Assembly: GCA_030042375.1 (NCBI GenBank)
Contig: JASHZU010000266.1
Span: 1 to 9,289 of the forward strand
Direction of reading: 5' to 3'
From: Verrucomicrobiia bacterium
Lineage (GTDB): Bacteria > Verrucomicrobiota > Verrucomicrobiae > Limisphaerales > UBA11358
Length of the DNA stretch: 9,289 nucleotides
The notes under the pieces are model-generated. The model was not told where the DNA came from. It searched no databases and saw only the letters and a list, made by a program, of their open reading frames with translations. The translations under genes and the position numbers were made by a program. Below, piece after piece: positions 1 through 6,200 of this stretch; position 1 is the first letter of the stretch, and the number at the start of each line of letters is the position of its first letter.

Positions 1-366
1 GTCCCGGACACCGTTGAGACGCAAGCCGACGGTAACGTTTTCTGCGATTGTCATGGTAGGGAACGGGTTGGATTTCTGGAAAACCATGCCCACGCGGCGG
101 CGGACAATGACAGGCTCCACGCTGCGGGCGTAGATGTCGTCGCCAAACAGGCGGATTTCTCCGGCCATCCGGGCCTCGGGATTGAGCTCGTGCATCCGGT
201 TGAGGGCGCGCAAAAAGGTGGATTTGCCGCAGCCACTGGGGCCGATAATGGCAGTGACGGCGCGCGGCGCAATGTCCAGGGACACTTTCTTCAGCACCTC
301 GTTCGCGCCGAAAAAGACGGACAGGTTGCGCACGGTCAAAGCGGCGTTGGTCGGTGGTTGTTCCAT
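1..366 (-). CDS. pstB: Phosphate ABC transporter ATP-binding protein PstB (N-terminal 122 residues, cut by the window edge)
   Basis: PstB is the cytoplasmic ATPase that powers the PstSCAB phosphate importer. Translation from the ATG at 366 reads [15 protein letters not shown] and stays open to base 1, giving 122 residues of a protein normally about 250-270 long. The Walker A motif GPSGCGKST lies at residues 42-50. It is followed by [20 protein letters not shown], the arrangement PstB uses, and by the Q-loop VFQKSNPFP at residues 95-103, close to the PstB form VFQKPNPFP. The signature motif, Walker B and the H-loop lie outside the window. The gene starts 25 bases after pstA in the same direction, so it is the fourth gene of the operon. 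No clear Shine-Dalgarno precedes the ATG, only a weak GAAG. The identity is firm from the Q-loop and the gene order. Confidence 0.95.
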   Translation of the reverse strand, partial: MEQPPTNAALTVRNLSVFFGANEVLKKVSLDIAPRAVTAIIGPSGCGKSTFLRALNRMHELNPEARMAGEIRLFGDDIYARSVEPVIVRRRVGMVFQKSNPFPTMTIAENVTVGLRLNGVRD

Positions 367-391
367 TGCTTCGTAATCAGTCAGGCCGTTG

Positions 392-1243
392 TCAGGTTTT
401 GCTCTTCCATCGTTCCCGGGTCAAAAATCGCACGCCAATGTTAATGAACAGGACGAGCAAAAGCAAAACCAGCGCGCCGGCCCAGGCCTGCCGGTGCCAG
501 TCGTCATAGGGTGAAAGGGCGTAATTGAAAATTTGGAGCGGCAGCGCGGCAATGGGCTGCCTTAAATTTTGCGCCCAGGTGTTGTTGCCCAGGGCGGTGA
601 AGAGCAACGGGGCGGTCTCCCCGGCCACGCGCGCCAGCGCCAGCAATATCCCGGTGACAATTCCCCGGAGCGCGGTACGAACGACAATTTGCAAAACCGT
701 TTTCCATCTGGAAATTCCGAGCGCCAGGGAAGCCTCACGGTAACCGGCGGGCACCAGATGCAACACTTCCTCGGTCGTTCGCATGACCAAAGGGATCATG
801 ATCAGTCCCAGCACGATGCCGCCGGCCAGTGCGGAAAATCCGTGCATGGGCACCACCACGAGCGCATAAACGACCAGGCCCCATGTGATGGAAGGCACGC
901 CGTTCAAAATGTCCGCGGCAAAACGGATCCACATATTGATCTTGGTTGAACCGTATTCAGAAAGAAAAATGCCGCCCAACACACCGACGGGCACGCCCAG
1001 CACAGCGGCCTGCCCCAGCAGAATAAAGGTGCCGGCAATGGCATTGCCCATGCCGCCGCCGGTTTCGCCGACGGCTTTGGGCAATTGAGTGAAGAAGGCC
1101 CAGTTGATGGAACTGAACCCGAGCTTAATCAAATGATAAAAAACCAGCACCAACGGCGTGACGACCAGGACGGCGCATGCGAATGTGATGATTTGCATCA
1201 GCACATTTTTGAACTGCCGGAGGCGATGGTTGGGAGCAGTCAT
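392..1243 (-). CDS. pstA: Phosphate ABC transporter permease subunit PstA
   Basis: PstA is one of two inner-membrane permease subunits that form the phosphate channel with PstC and contact the PstB ATPase. The 283-residue product has the usual family length and about six hydrophobic segments; the first is [20 protein letters not shown] near residues 15-34. The cytoplasmic EAA-type coupling loop is visible as [19 protein letters not shown]. It is followed by the PstA signature [15 protein letters not shown], which separates PstA from PstC (GRALGETMAV in the neighbour). The ATG at 1243 lies 3 bases beyond the pstC stop, which suggests translational coupling. No Shine-Dalgarno-like purine run precedes it. 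The protein ends in a basic tail, [12 protein letters not shown]. No defect is seen. Confidence 0.96.
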   Translation of the reverse strand: MTAPNHRLRQFKNVLMQIITFACAVLVVTPLVLVFYHLIKLGFSSINWAFFTQLPKAVGETGGGMGNAIAGTFILLGQAAVLGVPVGVLGGIFLSEYGSTKINMWIRFAADILNGVPSITWGLVVYALVVVPMHGFSALAGGIVLGLIMIPLVMRTTEEVLHLVPAGYREASLALGISRWKTVLQIVVRTALRGIVTGILLALARVAGETAPLLFTALGNNTWAQNLRQPIAALPLQIFNYALSPYDDWHRQAWAGALVLLLLVLFINIGVRFLTRERWKSKT

Positions 1244-1246
1244 GAA

Positions 1247-2209
1247 TCAGTTTTGCGGTTTCACAGTCGGGCCGGCGAAAGTGATTAAAAGCAATCGTGC
1301 CAGGGCGTTGACGACCAGCGTCACACCCAGCAGCACCAGGCCGATTTCAAACAAAGCGCCGGAGTAGAGAGGGTCCGTGGCCTCGGTAAATTCGTTGGCA
1401 ATGACGCTGGCCAGGGTATAACCGGGAGCGAAAAGAGATTTAACAATCTGCGGTGAATTGCCAATGACCATCGTAACGGCCATGGTCTCGCCCAGCGCGC
1501 GGCCCAATCCGAGGATGACGGCGCCGAACAACCCTTTTTTCGCATAGCTCAAAACAGCGATACGCGTGACTTCCCAGCGCGTAGCGCCCAGCGCATAAGC
1601 CGCCTCGCGTTGTAAGCCGGGAACGGACCGCAAAATTTCGCGCGACACGGAGGTGATGATGGGAACAATCATTATGGCCACGATAATGCCGCCGGCCAAC
1701 ATGCAAGGCCCAAGGATGGTCCCCTGAAAAATGGGCAGAAATCCGAGACAATGTTGCAACCAGGGGAAAACGTTTTGGCTTAAAAACGGCACCATAACGA
1801 AAATTCCCCACAAACCGAGAATCACACTCGGAATAGCCGCGAGCAGTTCGATGAACATGATGAGAGGCTGGCGCAGCCACAAAGGAGCCAGTTCCGTAAG
1901 GAAGACTGCCGTGGCAATGCTAATGGGAACGGCGATGAGGAGCGCGATAAGGGAGGTAATCAGCGTCCCGAAAATAAACGGCAATGCTCCAAAGACGTCA
2001 TTGACCGGATCCCAACTGGTGCTGACCAAAAAATGCCAGCCGAATTTTTGAAGCGCAGGTTTAGCACCGTCAAAAAGCTCGAAGCCGATGAGCGCGATGA
2101 GCAGGAAAACCGAAAAGGCCATCAGCAGCGTCAGCCATTGGAACGCACTATTGCCAAAATGGGAAATGCCGCGAGTGTTTCTTGGGGCGTTTTTCTCAGG
2201 GGTATTCAC
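1247..2209 (-). CDS. pstC: Phosphate ABC transporter permease subunit PstC
   Basis: PstC is the partner permease subunit of PstA in the phosphate importer. I place the start at the GTG at 2209, giving 320 residues beginning VNTPEKNAPRNTRG. The frame stays open to an ATG at 2341, but that start would overlap pstS by 109 bases and add 44 residues that look nothing like PstC. The GTG leaves a 23-base gap after the pstS stop and a short cytoplasmic leader before the first membrane helix (LTLLMAFSVFLLIALIGF). The EAA loop is REAAYALGATRWEVTRIAV, followed by GLGRALGETMAVTMVIGNSP, the PstC form of the motif. About six membrane segments fit the family. The upstream sequence is pyrimidine-rich, with no recognisable Shine-Dalgarno, so the GTG is chosen by context. 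Confidence 0.93.
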   Translation of the reverse strand: MNTPEKNAPRNTRGISHFGNSAFQWLTLLMAFSVFLLIALIGFELFDGAKPALQKFGWHFLVSTSWDPVNDVFGALPFIFGTLITSLIALLIAVPISIATAVFLTELAPLWLRQPLIMFIELLAAIPSVILGLWGIFVMVPFLSQNVFPWLQHCLGFLPIFQGTILGPCMLAGGIIVAIMIVPIITSVSREILRSVPGLQREAAYALGATRWEVTRIAVLSYAKKGLFGAVILGLGRALGETMAVTMVIGNSPQIVKSLFAPGYTLASVIANEFTEATDPLYSGALFEIGLVLLGVTLVVNALARLLLITFAGPTVKPQN

Positions 2210-2232
2210 GTTATGACCGAAAGCAGAAGAAA

Positions 2233-3291
2233 TCAGTAGGTGACGGTATCGAGCAATTTCAATTCGCGCTGCTGTATGGCGTCCGGCAAAGAAGCATAAT
2301 CCAACGATGGCGAAAGCTTCTGGCCATCGGTGACAGCCCATTTCAGAAAGGCGATTAATTCCTTGCCGCTATCACTTTTTTGTTGCTGATAAATCAGGGC
2401 CCAACTGACGCCGGCGATGGGATATGACCGGTCTCCAGACGCATTGACCATGGAAAAACGAAAATCGTCCGGGATGCTGGCCGTGGCCAAGGCGGCCTGC
2501 ACGGAATCAGGCGAGGGCGAAATAAAATTGCCCGCGGCATTTTTCATATCGGCATAAGGGATTTTATTCTGGTCGGCATAGGCCAATTCAGCATATCCAA
2601 TGGCGCCGGGAAGTTCTTTCACCTGCCCGGCTACTCCTGCGTTGCCTTTGGCCCCGACGCCGATGCCCGAAGGCCATTGGACGGCAGTGCCTTTTTTTAC
2701 TGTGTCAGCCCATGACGGATTCACGGCCGTCAGGTAATCGGTAAAAATAAACGTTGTGCCGCTGCCATCGGAACGGTGAACGGGAATAATGGTGGAATCC
2801 GGCAGATTAACGCCGGGATTGAGCGCGGCGATTTTCGAATCGTTCCAGTTGGTGATGTTGCCCAGGTAGATGTTGGCAAGGATATCGCCATCGAGTTTCA
2901 GTTTGGGATCGCCGGGGAGGTTATAAATGATGGCGACGCCGCCGGCGACAATCGGCAGATGCAAAATGTGGCCGGGGGCATTGGACATCGATTCGTCCGA
3001 CATTGGCGCATCGGACGCGCCAAAATCCACCGTTTGATTGAGCAACTGCTTCTGGCCTGCGCCGGAGCCAATGGATTGATAATTAAATTTAACATTCGGG
3101 TCCACCTGAGCGTAAGCTTCAAACCATTTGGTGAAAGCGGGATAGTCAAACGTGGAACCGGCGCCGTTAATGAGCATTGGCGAACTCGGCGCATTTTGCG
3201 CATCGGGGGCTGGCGTAGTCCCGTTTTTTGAACAGGAGACAATCCAGACCGCAATAAGGGCCAGCATACCGAATCGAATGGTTTTTTTCAT
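2233..3291 (-). CDS. pstS: Phosphate-binding lipoprotein PstS
   Basis: PstS captures phosphate outside the inner membrane and passes it to PstC-PstA. The 352-residue protein opens with MKKTIRFGMLALIAVWIVSC, a signal peptide with a lipobox (IVSC), so it should be cleaved and lipidated at Cys20. A Pro/Ala/Ser-rich linker follows. Binding-site motifs occur in family order: GAGSTF at 43-48, SIGSGAGQKQ near 73-82, VDFGASDAP at 88-96 and HRSDGSGTT at 172-180. R173, S177, G178 and T179 correspond to the phosphate-contacting Arg/Ser/Gly/Thr cluster of E. coli PstS. It is the first gene of the pst operon. Upstream lie a PHO box and a structured leader, so induction by phosphate starvation through a PhoB-type regulator is likely. 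No standard Shine-Dalgarno is seen; the purine-rich GGCGGAAGCGGG ends 12 bases before the ATG. Lipid anchoring, in place of a free periplasmic protein, is the main difference from E. coli. Confidence 0.96.
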   Translation of the reverse strand: MKKTIRFGMLALIAVWIVSCSKNGTTPAPDAQNAPSSPMLINGAGSTFDYPAFTKWFEAYAQVDPNVKFNYQSIGSGAGQKQLLNQTVDFGASDAPMSDESMSNAPGHILHLPIVAGGVAIIYNLPGDPKLKLDGDILANIYLGNITNWNDSKIAALNPGVNLPDSTIIPVHRSDGSGTTFIFTDYLTAVNPSWADTVKKGTAVQWPSGIGVGAKGNAGVAGQVKELPGAIGYAELAYADQNKIPYADMKNAAGNFISPSPDSVQAALATASIPDDFRFSMVNASGDRSYPIAGVSWALIYQQQKSDSGKELIAFLKWAVTDGQKLSPSLDYASLPDAIQQRELKLLDTVTY

Positions 3292-3369
3292 CTATTGAAA
3301 GACCCGCTTCCGCCCGGGTTTTAGGCGGAAAACGCGTGATTTTCCGCCGGCATTGCCGCCCGCCCGGGC
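3292..3369 (-). promoter_or_regulatory. Structured pstS leader with two alternative hairpins
   Basis: If transcription starts about 7 bases past the -10-like hexamer, the pstS leader is about 78 bases long. In RNA sense it holds three segments: GGCGGAAAA (3348-3340), TTTTCCGCC (3332-3324) and GGCGGAA (3314-3308). Segments 1 and 2 form a perfect 9-bp stem with a 7-base loop. Segments 2 and 3 form a perfect 7-bp stem with a 9-base loop. The two cannot coexist. Segment 3 is the purine-rich stretch nearest the ATG. A 9-base direct repeat, CCCGGGCGG in RNA sense, occurs at 3368-3360 and 3318-3310. No T-run follows either stem, so this is not an ordinary terminator. The pairing is seen in the sequence; the regulatory role is inferred. 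Confidence 0.5.
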
Positions 3370-3375
3370 ACGGAC

Positions 3376-3381
3376 ACATTG
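3376..3381 (-). promoter_or_regulatory. Candidate -10 element of the pstS promoter
   Basis: On the minus strand the hexamer CAATGT keeps the conserved A2 and T6 of TATAAT. It begins 10 bases after the last PHO-box unit, the same kind of spacing seen in PhoB-activated promoters, where the PHO box replaces the -35 element. The hexamer alone is weak; its position is the argument. Confidence 0.4.
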
Positions 3382-3391
3382 AAGCAGCGGC

Positions 3392-3431
3392 ATGACAATC
3401 GTGCAACGGAATTGTGACAATGCCGTGACAA
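3392..3431 (-). promoter_or_regulatory. PHO box (PhoB-type operator) for the pst operon
   Basis: Read on the minus strand, TTGTCAC occurs at 3431-3425, TTGTCAC at 3420-3414, a degenerate unit CCGTTGC at 3409-3403, and TTGTCAT at 3398-3392. All four sit on an exact 11-base register. The E. coli PHO box is built of direct repeats of CTGTCAT-like 7-mers joined by 4-base AT-rich linkers, which is the same period and nearly the same unit. The orientation points at pstS, whose start lies about 100 bases further on. I infer binding by a PhoB-family response regulator and activation under phosphate limitation. The divergent GST-like gene could also be affected, but its own promoter lies 54 bases away and is oriented the other way. 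Confidence 0.85.
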
Positions 3432-3484
3432 AGCCCGGCACCGATAATTTTGGAAAAACGGCCGGCGCAGAAAAAAATTCACGC

Positions 3485-3513
3485 TTGTCAACGCCGCGCC
3501 ACGCTCCTACAGT
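3485..3513 (+). promoter_or_regulatory. Sigma-70-like promoter of the GST-like gene
   Basis: TTGTCA at 3485-3490 matches five of six bases of TTGACA. A 17-base spacer leads to TACAGT at 3508-3513, which matches four of six bases of TATAAT, including the conserved TA and final T. Transcription would begin near 3520, leaving about 19 bases before the ATG at 3539. This excludes the upstream in-frame start at 3392 and supports the shorter protein. Confidence 0.6.
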
Positions 3514-3538
3514 GCGTCTGGAAGCACGCATTTTTGAA

Positions 3539-4210
3539 ATGATAGAATTAATTCAGTTTCCCTGGAGCCCGTTCGCCCTGGTGCAACGGCGGATTCTGGA
3601 ATTTTCCGGCAAGCCTTTCAAGATTACCAATATTCCCGCACAGGAACGTGCCTTGGTTTGGAAGCTGACCAAACAGCGTTACTATGGCGTGCCGGTCATC
3701 CGGGACGGTAAAAACGTCATTTTTGAACTTAACGAAGATTCCCAGGTCATTGCCAAATATCTGGACGAAGAATTGGAGTTGGGCCTGTTTCCGACGGGCT
3801 GGCGTGGCGTGCAATCGGTCCTATGGCGTTTTGTGGAAAATGAAATCGAAGGCTGCACATTCCGGCTCAACGATATTTATTGGAAAGAGAATGTCCCCGT
3901 AAAGGACCAACTCCAATATCTCCGCTTCAAAGAGCGTAAATTCGGCCGCGGCTGCCTGGAACAATGGCGCAAGGAGCAAAAAATCTGGCTCAAAAAACTG
4001 GAGGAGCGGCTGGTGCCGTTCGAGATTATTCTTTCCCACCAGCCATTTTTATTGGATGAACGGCCGCGCTTTGTGGATTTTGATTTGTTTGGGATGCTGG
4101 AAAATTTCCTGTACTCGGGCCATTACAAATTGCCGACGCGCCACCGGGAAATCCTTAAATGGCACGCCACCATGGCCAAAGTAAAAATTAAAGATTTCGA
4201 TGACGAATGA
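3539..4210 (+). CDS. Glutathione S-transferase-like protein with thioredoxin-fold N-terminal domain
   Basis: The 223-residue product from the ATG at 3539 begins MIELIQFPWSPFALVQRRIL, a first strand and helix of the GST N-terminal fold, with Ser10 where thiol or serine catalytic residues sit in that superfamily. GVPVIRDGKNVIFELNEDSQ (50-69) carries the cis-proline strand (V51-P52) and an acidic/Ser pair (D67-S68) like the ES/DS glutathione-contact motif. IAKYLDEEL closes the domain. The rest (about 85-223) is helical, rich in Trp and charged residues, with FVDFDLFGMLENFLYSG resembling the GST C-terminal capping motif. The frame opens at 3392, but the extra 49 residues span the PHO box and promoter and look non-coding. 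GGAAG at 3520-3524 is a distant Shine-Dalgarno candidate. The substrate is unknown; the class is a fold-level call. Confidence 0.8.
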   Translation: MIELIQFPWSPFALVQRRILEFSGKPFKITNIPAQERALVWKLTKQRYYGVPVIRDGKNVIFELNEDSQVIAKYLDEELELGLFPTGWRGVQSVLWRFVENEIEGCTFRLNDIYWKENVPVKDQLQYLRFKERKFGRGCLEQWRKEQKIWLKKLEERLVPFEIILSHQPFLLDERPRFVDFDLFGMLENFLYSGHYKLPTRHREILKWHATMAKVKIKDFDDE

Positions 4211-4214
4211 GCAC

Positions 4215-4224
4215 GAACCGGTTC
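4215..4224. repeat. Short palindrome GAACCGGTTC after the GST-like gene
   Basis: A perfect 10-base palindrome starts 5 bases after the GST-like stop. It has no loop or T-tract, so it is not a terminator. It could be an operator half of the phoH upstream region or simple chance. The rest of the 191-base gap is AT-rich, and includes TTGAG-TTTTTT-CTCAA at 4250-4265, a weak 5-bp inverted repeat. Confidence 0.2.
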
Positions 4225-4363
4225 CAGGATTTAGTCTTCCCATTCTTAATTGAGTTTTTTCTCAAACAATTTTGTAAAATTCATGTCAAATCATCTGTTA
4301 ACGAGTGTTCAAGCGCGCCGATTCATGGTTAAATGAATTTCAGCACATGACCATTATTTCCGA

Positions 4364-4369
4364 TATACT
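4364..4369 (+). promoter_or_regulatory. Candidate -10 element upstream of phoH
   Basis: TATACT matches five of six bases of TATAAT. No good -35 lies 16-18 bases upstream (CAGCAC at 4341-4346), so the promoter would need an activator or is not real. If used, transcription would begin near 4376, at the base of the hairpin that abuts the phoH start. A second option is TGG-TTAAAT at 4326-4334, an extended -10 shape. Confidence 0.3.
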
Positions 4370-4374
4370 ATCTG

Positions 4375-4399
4375 CCGGGCGTCAAAGCCCGGATTTTTT
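4375..4399 (+). terminator. GC hairpin plus T-tract directly before the phoH start codon
   Basis: CCGGGC (4375-4380) pairs perfectly with GCCCGG (4387-4392) around the 6-base loop GTCAAA. An A and then six Ts follow at 4394-4399. This is the minimal form of an intrinsic terminator. It ends two bases before the phoH GTG and covers the place where a Shine-Dalgarno would lie; CGGA at 4390-4393 is the only purine-containing candidate. It may stop read-through from the GST-like gene, act as an attenuator, or control translation of phoH. Confidence 0.55.
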
Positions 4400-4401
4400 C
4401 C

Positions 4402-5715
4402 GTGAAAAATTATATTCTTGATACGAACGTTCTCCTGCACGACCCGCATTCGCTCCTGAGTTTCGCCGAAAACAGCGTGCTCATTCCCATCGAAGTCATC
4501 GAGGAGATGGACCGTTTTAAACGCGAATCCACGGAGTTAGGCCAAAACGCGCGCTCGGTTTCGCGAATGCTCGACAGCTTTCGCGCTGAAGGCCATCTGA
4601 GTGAGGGCGTACAACTGCCCAACGGCGGCCAGTTGAAGATTGTCTTTCACAAAAACGGCGTGGAGAAAAACGGCCACGCGGTCCTGGCCAGTGACAGCGT
4701 GGACAACCGCATCCTCATGCTCGCGGCCGGCATCCAAAAGGCGCAGCCGAAAAACCCGACCATCCTTGTGTCCAAGGACATCAACCTGCGGATCAAAGCG
4801 GATGCCCTGGGGTTGCAGGCGGAGGATTATGAGAATGACCATGTCTCCATTACCGACCTTTACACGGGGATGATTGAGCTGTCCGTGCCGACGGAAAAGA
4901 TGACCGAGTTTCGCGCAAAAAGCGAACTGCACATGGACGATGGCAAGAAGTACTTTCCGAATGAGTATTGCACGCTGACAGACGAGTCGAACCCGAAAAA
5001 GGCCGCGCTCACCAAAGTGGATGCAACGGGAACGAAACTGATTCCAATCGCGGATTGCCGCGACGGCGTCTGGGGAATCAAGCCGCGCAACCGCGAACAG
5101 CATTTTGCGCTCGATTCGCTGCTGGACGATCGCATCAAGCTGGTAACGCTCATGGGCAAAGCGGGCACGGGAAAGACATTGCTGGCCATGGCGGCGGGAT
5201 TGAAACGCGTCGTGAACGACCGTGAATTCCGCCGGCTCGTCGTCGCGCGCCCCACGATTTCCATGGGCAAGGAACTGGGATTTTTGCCCGGTTCATTGGA
5301 AGAAAAACTGGCGCCGTGGATGCAGCCGATTCACGACGCGCTGGAAATGTTGAGCGACCTGAACATGGGGCATGATCATCGGCGTAGCGGCGACCTAATG
5401 CGCAGCGGCAGCATCGTAGTGGAAGCACTGAGCTACATTCGCGGGCGCAGCATCGCCAACCAGTTCATGATTATTGACGAGGCGCAAAACATGACGCCAC
5501 TAGAAGCCAAGACCATCATCACCCGTGTCGGCAATGGAACCAAAGTAGTCTTCACGGACGACCCTTACCAAATTGATAATCCGTACGTGGATTCGTCCTC
5601 GAACGGTTTCAATTACGTGGTAAGCCGTTTCCGCGATCATGCGATTGCGGCGCATATTGAATTGCAGAAAGGCGAGCGTTCCGAACTGGCGGAACTGGCG
5701 GCGAACATTTTGTAA
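4402..5715 (+). CDS. phoH: PIN domain-containing PhoH family ATPase (PhoH2/YlaK type)
   Basis: This 437-residue cytoplasmic protein fuses a PIN ribonuclease domain to a PhoH P-loop ATPase. That architecture, known as PhoH2, has been described as an RNA helicase/RNase. The PIN domain (about 1-150) keeps its acidic sites: D7 in ILDTNVLLHD, E34/E35 in VIEEMDRFK, D98/D101 in SDSVDNRIL and D126 in SKDINLRIKA, so it looks catalytically intact. The PhoH domain (about 230-437) has Walker A GKAGTGKT at 252-259, VVARPTISMGKELGFLPG near 280-297, and Walker B FMIIDEAQNMT at 355-365 with D359/E360. The later motif is VFTDDPYQIDNPY. The start is GTG at 4402; no ATG lies between it and the in-frame stop at 4348, and the first strand begins immediately. 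A hairpin covers the ribosome-binding region. PhoH belongs to the phosphate-starvation regulon in E. coli, and here it sits about 1.1 kb from pstS. Confidence 0.95.
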   Translation: MKNYILDTNVLLHDPHSLLSFAENSVLIPIEVIEEMDRFKRESTELGQNARSVSRMLDSFRAEGHLSEGVQLPNGGQLKIVFHKNGVEKNGHAVLASDSVDNRILMLAAGIQKAQPKNPTILVSKDINLRIKADALGLQAEDYENDHVSITDLYTGMIELSVPTEKMTEFRAKSELHMDDGKKYFPNEYCTLTDESNPKKAALTKVDATGTKLIPIADCRDGVWGIKPRNREQHFALDSLLDDRIKLVTLMGKAGTGKTLLAMAAGLKRVVNDREFRRLVVARPTISMGKELGFLPGSLEEKLAPWMQPIHDALEMLSDLNMGHDHRRSGDLMRSGSIVVEALSYIRGRSIANQFMIIDEAQNMTPLEAKTIITRVGNGTKVVFTDDPYQIDNPYVDSSSNGFNYVVSRFRDHAIAAHIELQKGERSELAELAANIL

Positions 5716-5717
5716 TT

Positions 5718-6188
5718 CTAGAGGCCCAGTTCGGAAAGACCGGGATGATTATCCGGACGGCGGCCAAGGGGCCAATGGTATTTCCGTTCGCTTTCCCGAA
5801 TGGGCAGATCGTTGATGCTGGCGATGCGGCGGCGCATGTAACCCCGCTCATCAAATTCCCAGTTCTCATTTCCATATGAGCGAAACCAGTTGCCCGAATC
5901 ATCATGCCATTCATAGGCAAACCGGACGGCGATGCGATTTCCCTGGAACGTCCAAAGCTCTTTAATCAGGCGATAATCCAGCTCCTTGTTCCATTTGCGG
6001 GTCAAAAATTCAACGATGGCCTCGCGCCCGGTTAAGAATTCCGAACGATTGCGCCAGACGCTGTCCACCGTGTAAGCCAGGGCGACGCGCTGTGGATCGC
6101 GGGTGTTCCACGCGTCTTCGGCCAACCGGGCTTTTTGGGCGGCGGTTTGCGCATCAAAGGGCGGCAATGGTGGTCTTGGCACTTCCAT
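5718..6188 (-). CDS. DUF1348 family protein (NTF2/SnoaL-like fold)
   Basis: The 156-residue protein matches the DUF1348 pattern almost throughout: [20 protein letters not shown] near 36-55, [20 protein letters not shown] near 61-80, [16 protein letters not shown] near 84-99, and [20 protein letters not shown] near 103-122. It ends [15 protein letters not shown]. The family is a small cytoplasmic NTF2-like cone-shaped fold of unknown function; no catalytic role can be assigned from the sequence. GTG-ATG occur in tandem at 6191-6186, and I take the ATG at 6188. No Shine-Dalgarno is visible. A possible promoter on the minus strand (TTGTCG at 6226-6221, 17 bases, CATGAT at 6203-6198) would give an almost leaderless mRNA. 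The stop lies 2 bases from the convergent phoH stop, so the transcripts must run into each other unless terminated inside the genes. Confidence 0.9.
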   Translation of the reverse strand: MEVPRPPLPPFDAQTAAQKARLAEDAWNTRDPQRVALAYTVDSVWRNRSEFLTGREAIVEFLTRKWNKELDYRLIKELWTFQGNRIAVRFAYEWHDDSGNWFRSYGNENWEFDERGYMRRRIASINDLPIRESERKYHWPLGRRPDNHPGLSELGL

Positions 6189-6200
6189 CACAATGGCATC

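Noticed and set aside
2210..2341. Upstream extension of pstC to the ATG at 2341
   Set aside because: It would overlap the pstS coding region by 109 bases and add 44 residues with no PstC character. The GTG at 2209 gives normal length and spacing.
2776..3231. 151-residue open frame antisense to pstS
   Set aside because: It is a shadow of the pstS frame, with no domain or start signal.
3324..3348. The 9-bp hairpin before pstS as an intrinsic terminator
   Set aside because: No T-run follows the stem on either strand, so simple termination is unlikely; it is kept as leader structure instead.
3392..3538. Upstream extension of the GST-like gene to the ATG at 3392
   Set aside because: The added 49 residues are encoded by the PHO box and the gene's own promoter and do not look like protein. 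The fold begins at the ATG at 3539.
4250..4265. TTGAG-TTTTTT-CTCAA as terminator of the GST-like gene
   Set aside because: The stem is only 5 bp with three A-T pairs, the Ts are in the loop, and no T-tract follows.
4284..4311. PHO-box-like TGTCA, TGTTA, TGTTC series upstream of phoH
   Set aside because: The units are 12 and 10 bases apart instead of 11 and 11, and only the first matches well. In AT-rich intergenic DNA this is easily chance, though the overall 22-base span is suggestive.
4537..5103. 188-residue open frame antisense to phoH
   Set aside because: It lies wholly inside the strongly conserved phoH gene on the other strand and has the Arg/His/Val-rich composition of a mirror frame. 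No domain is recognisable.
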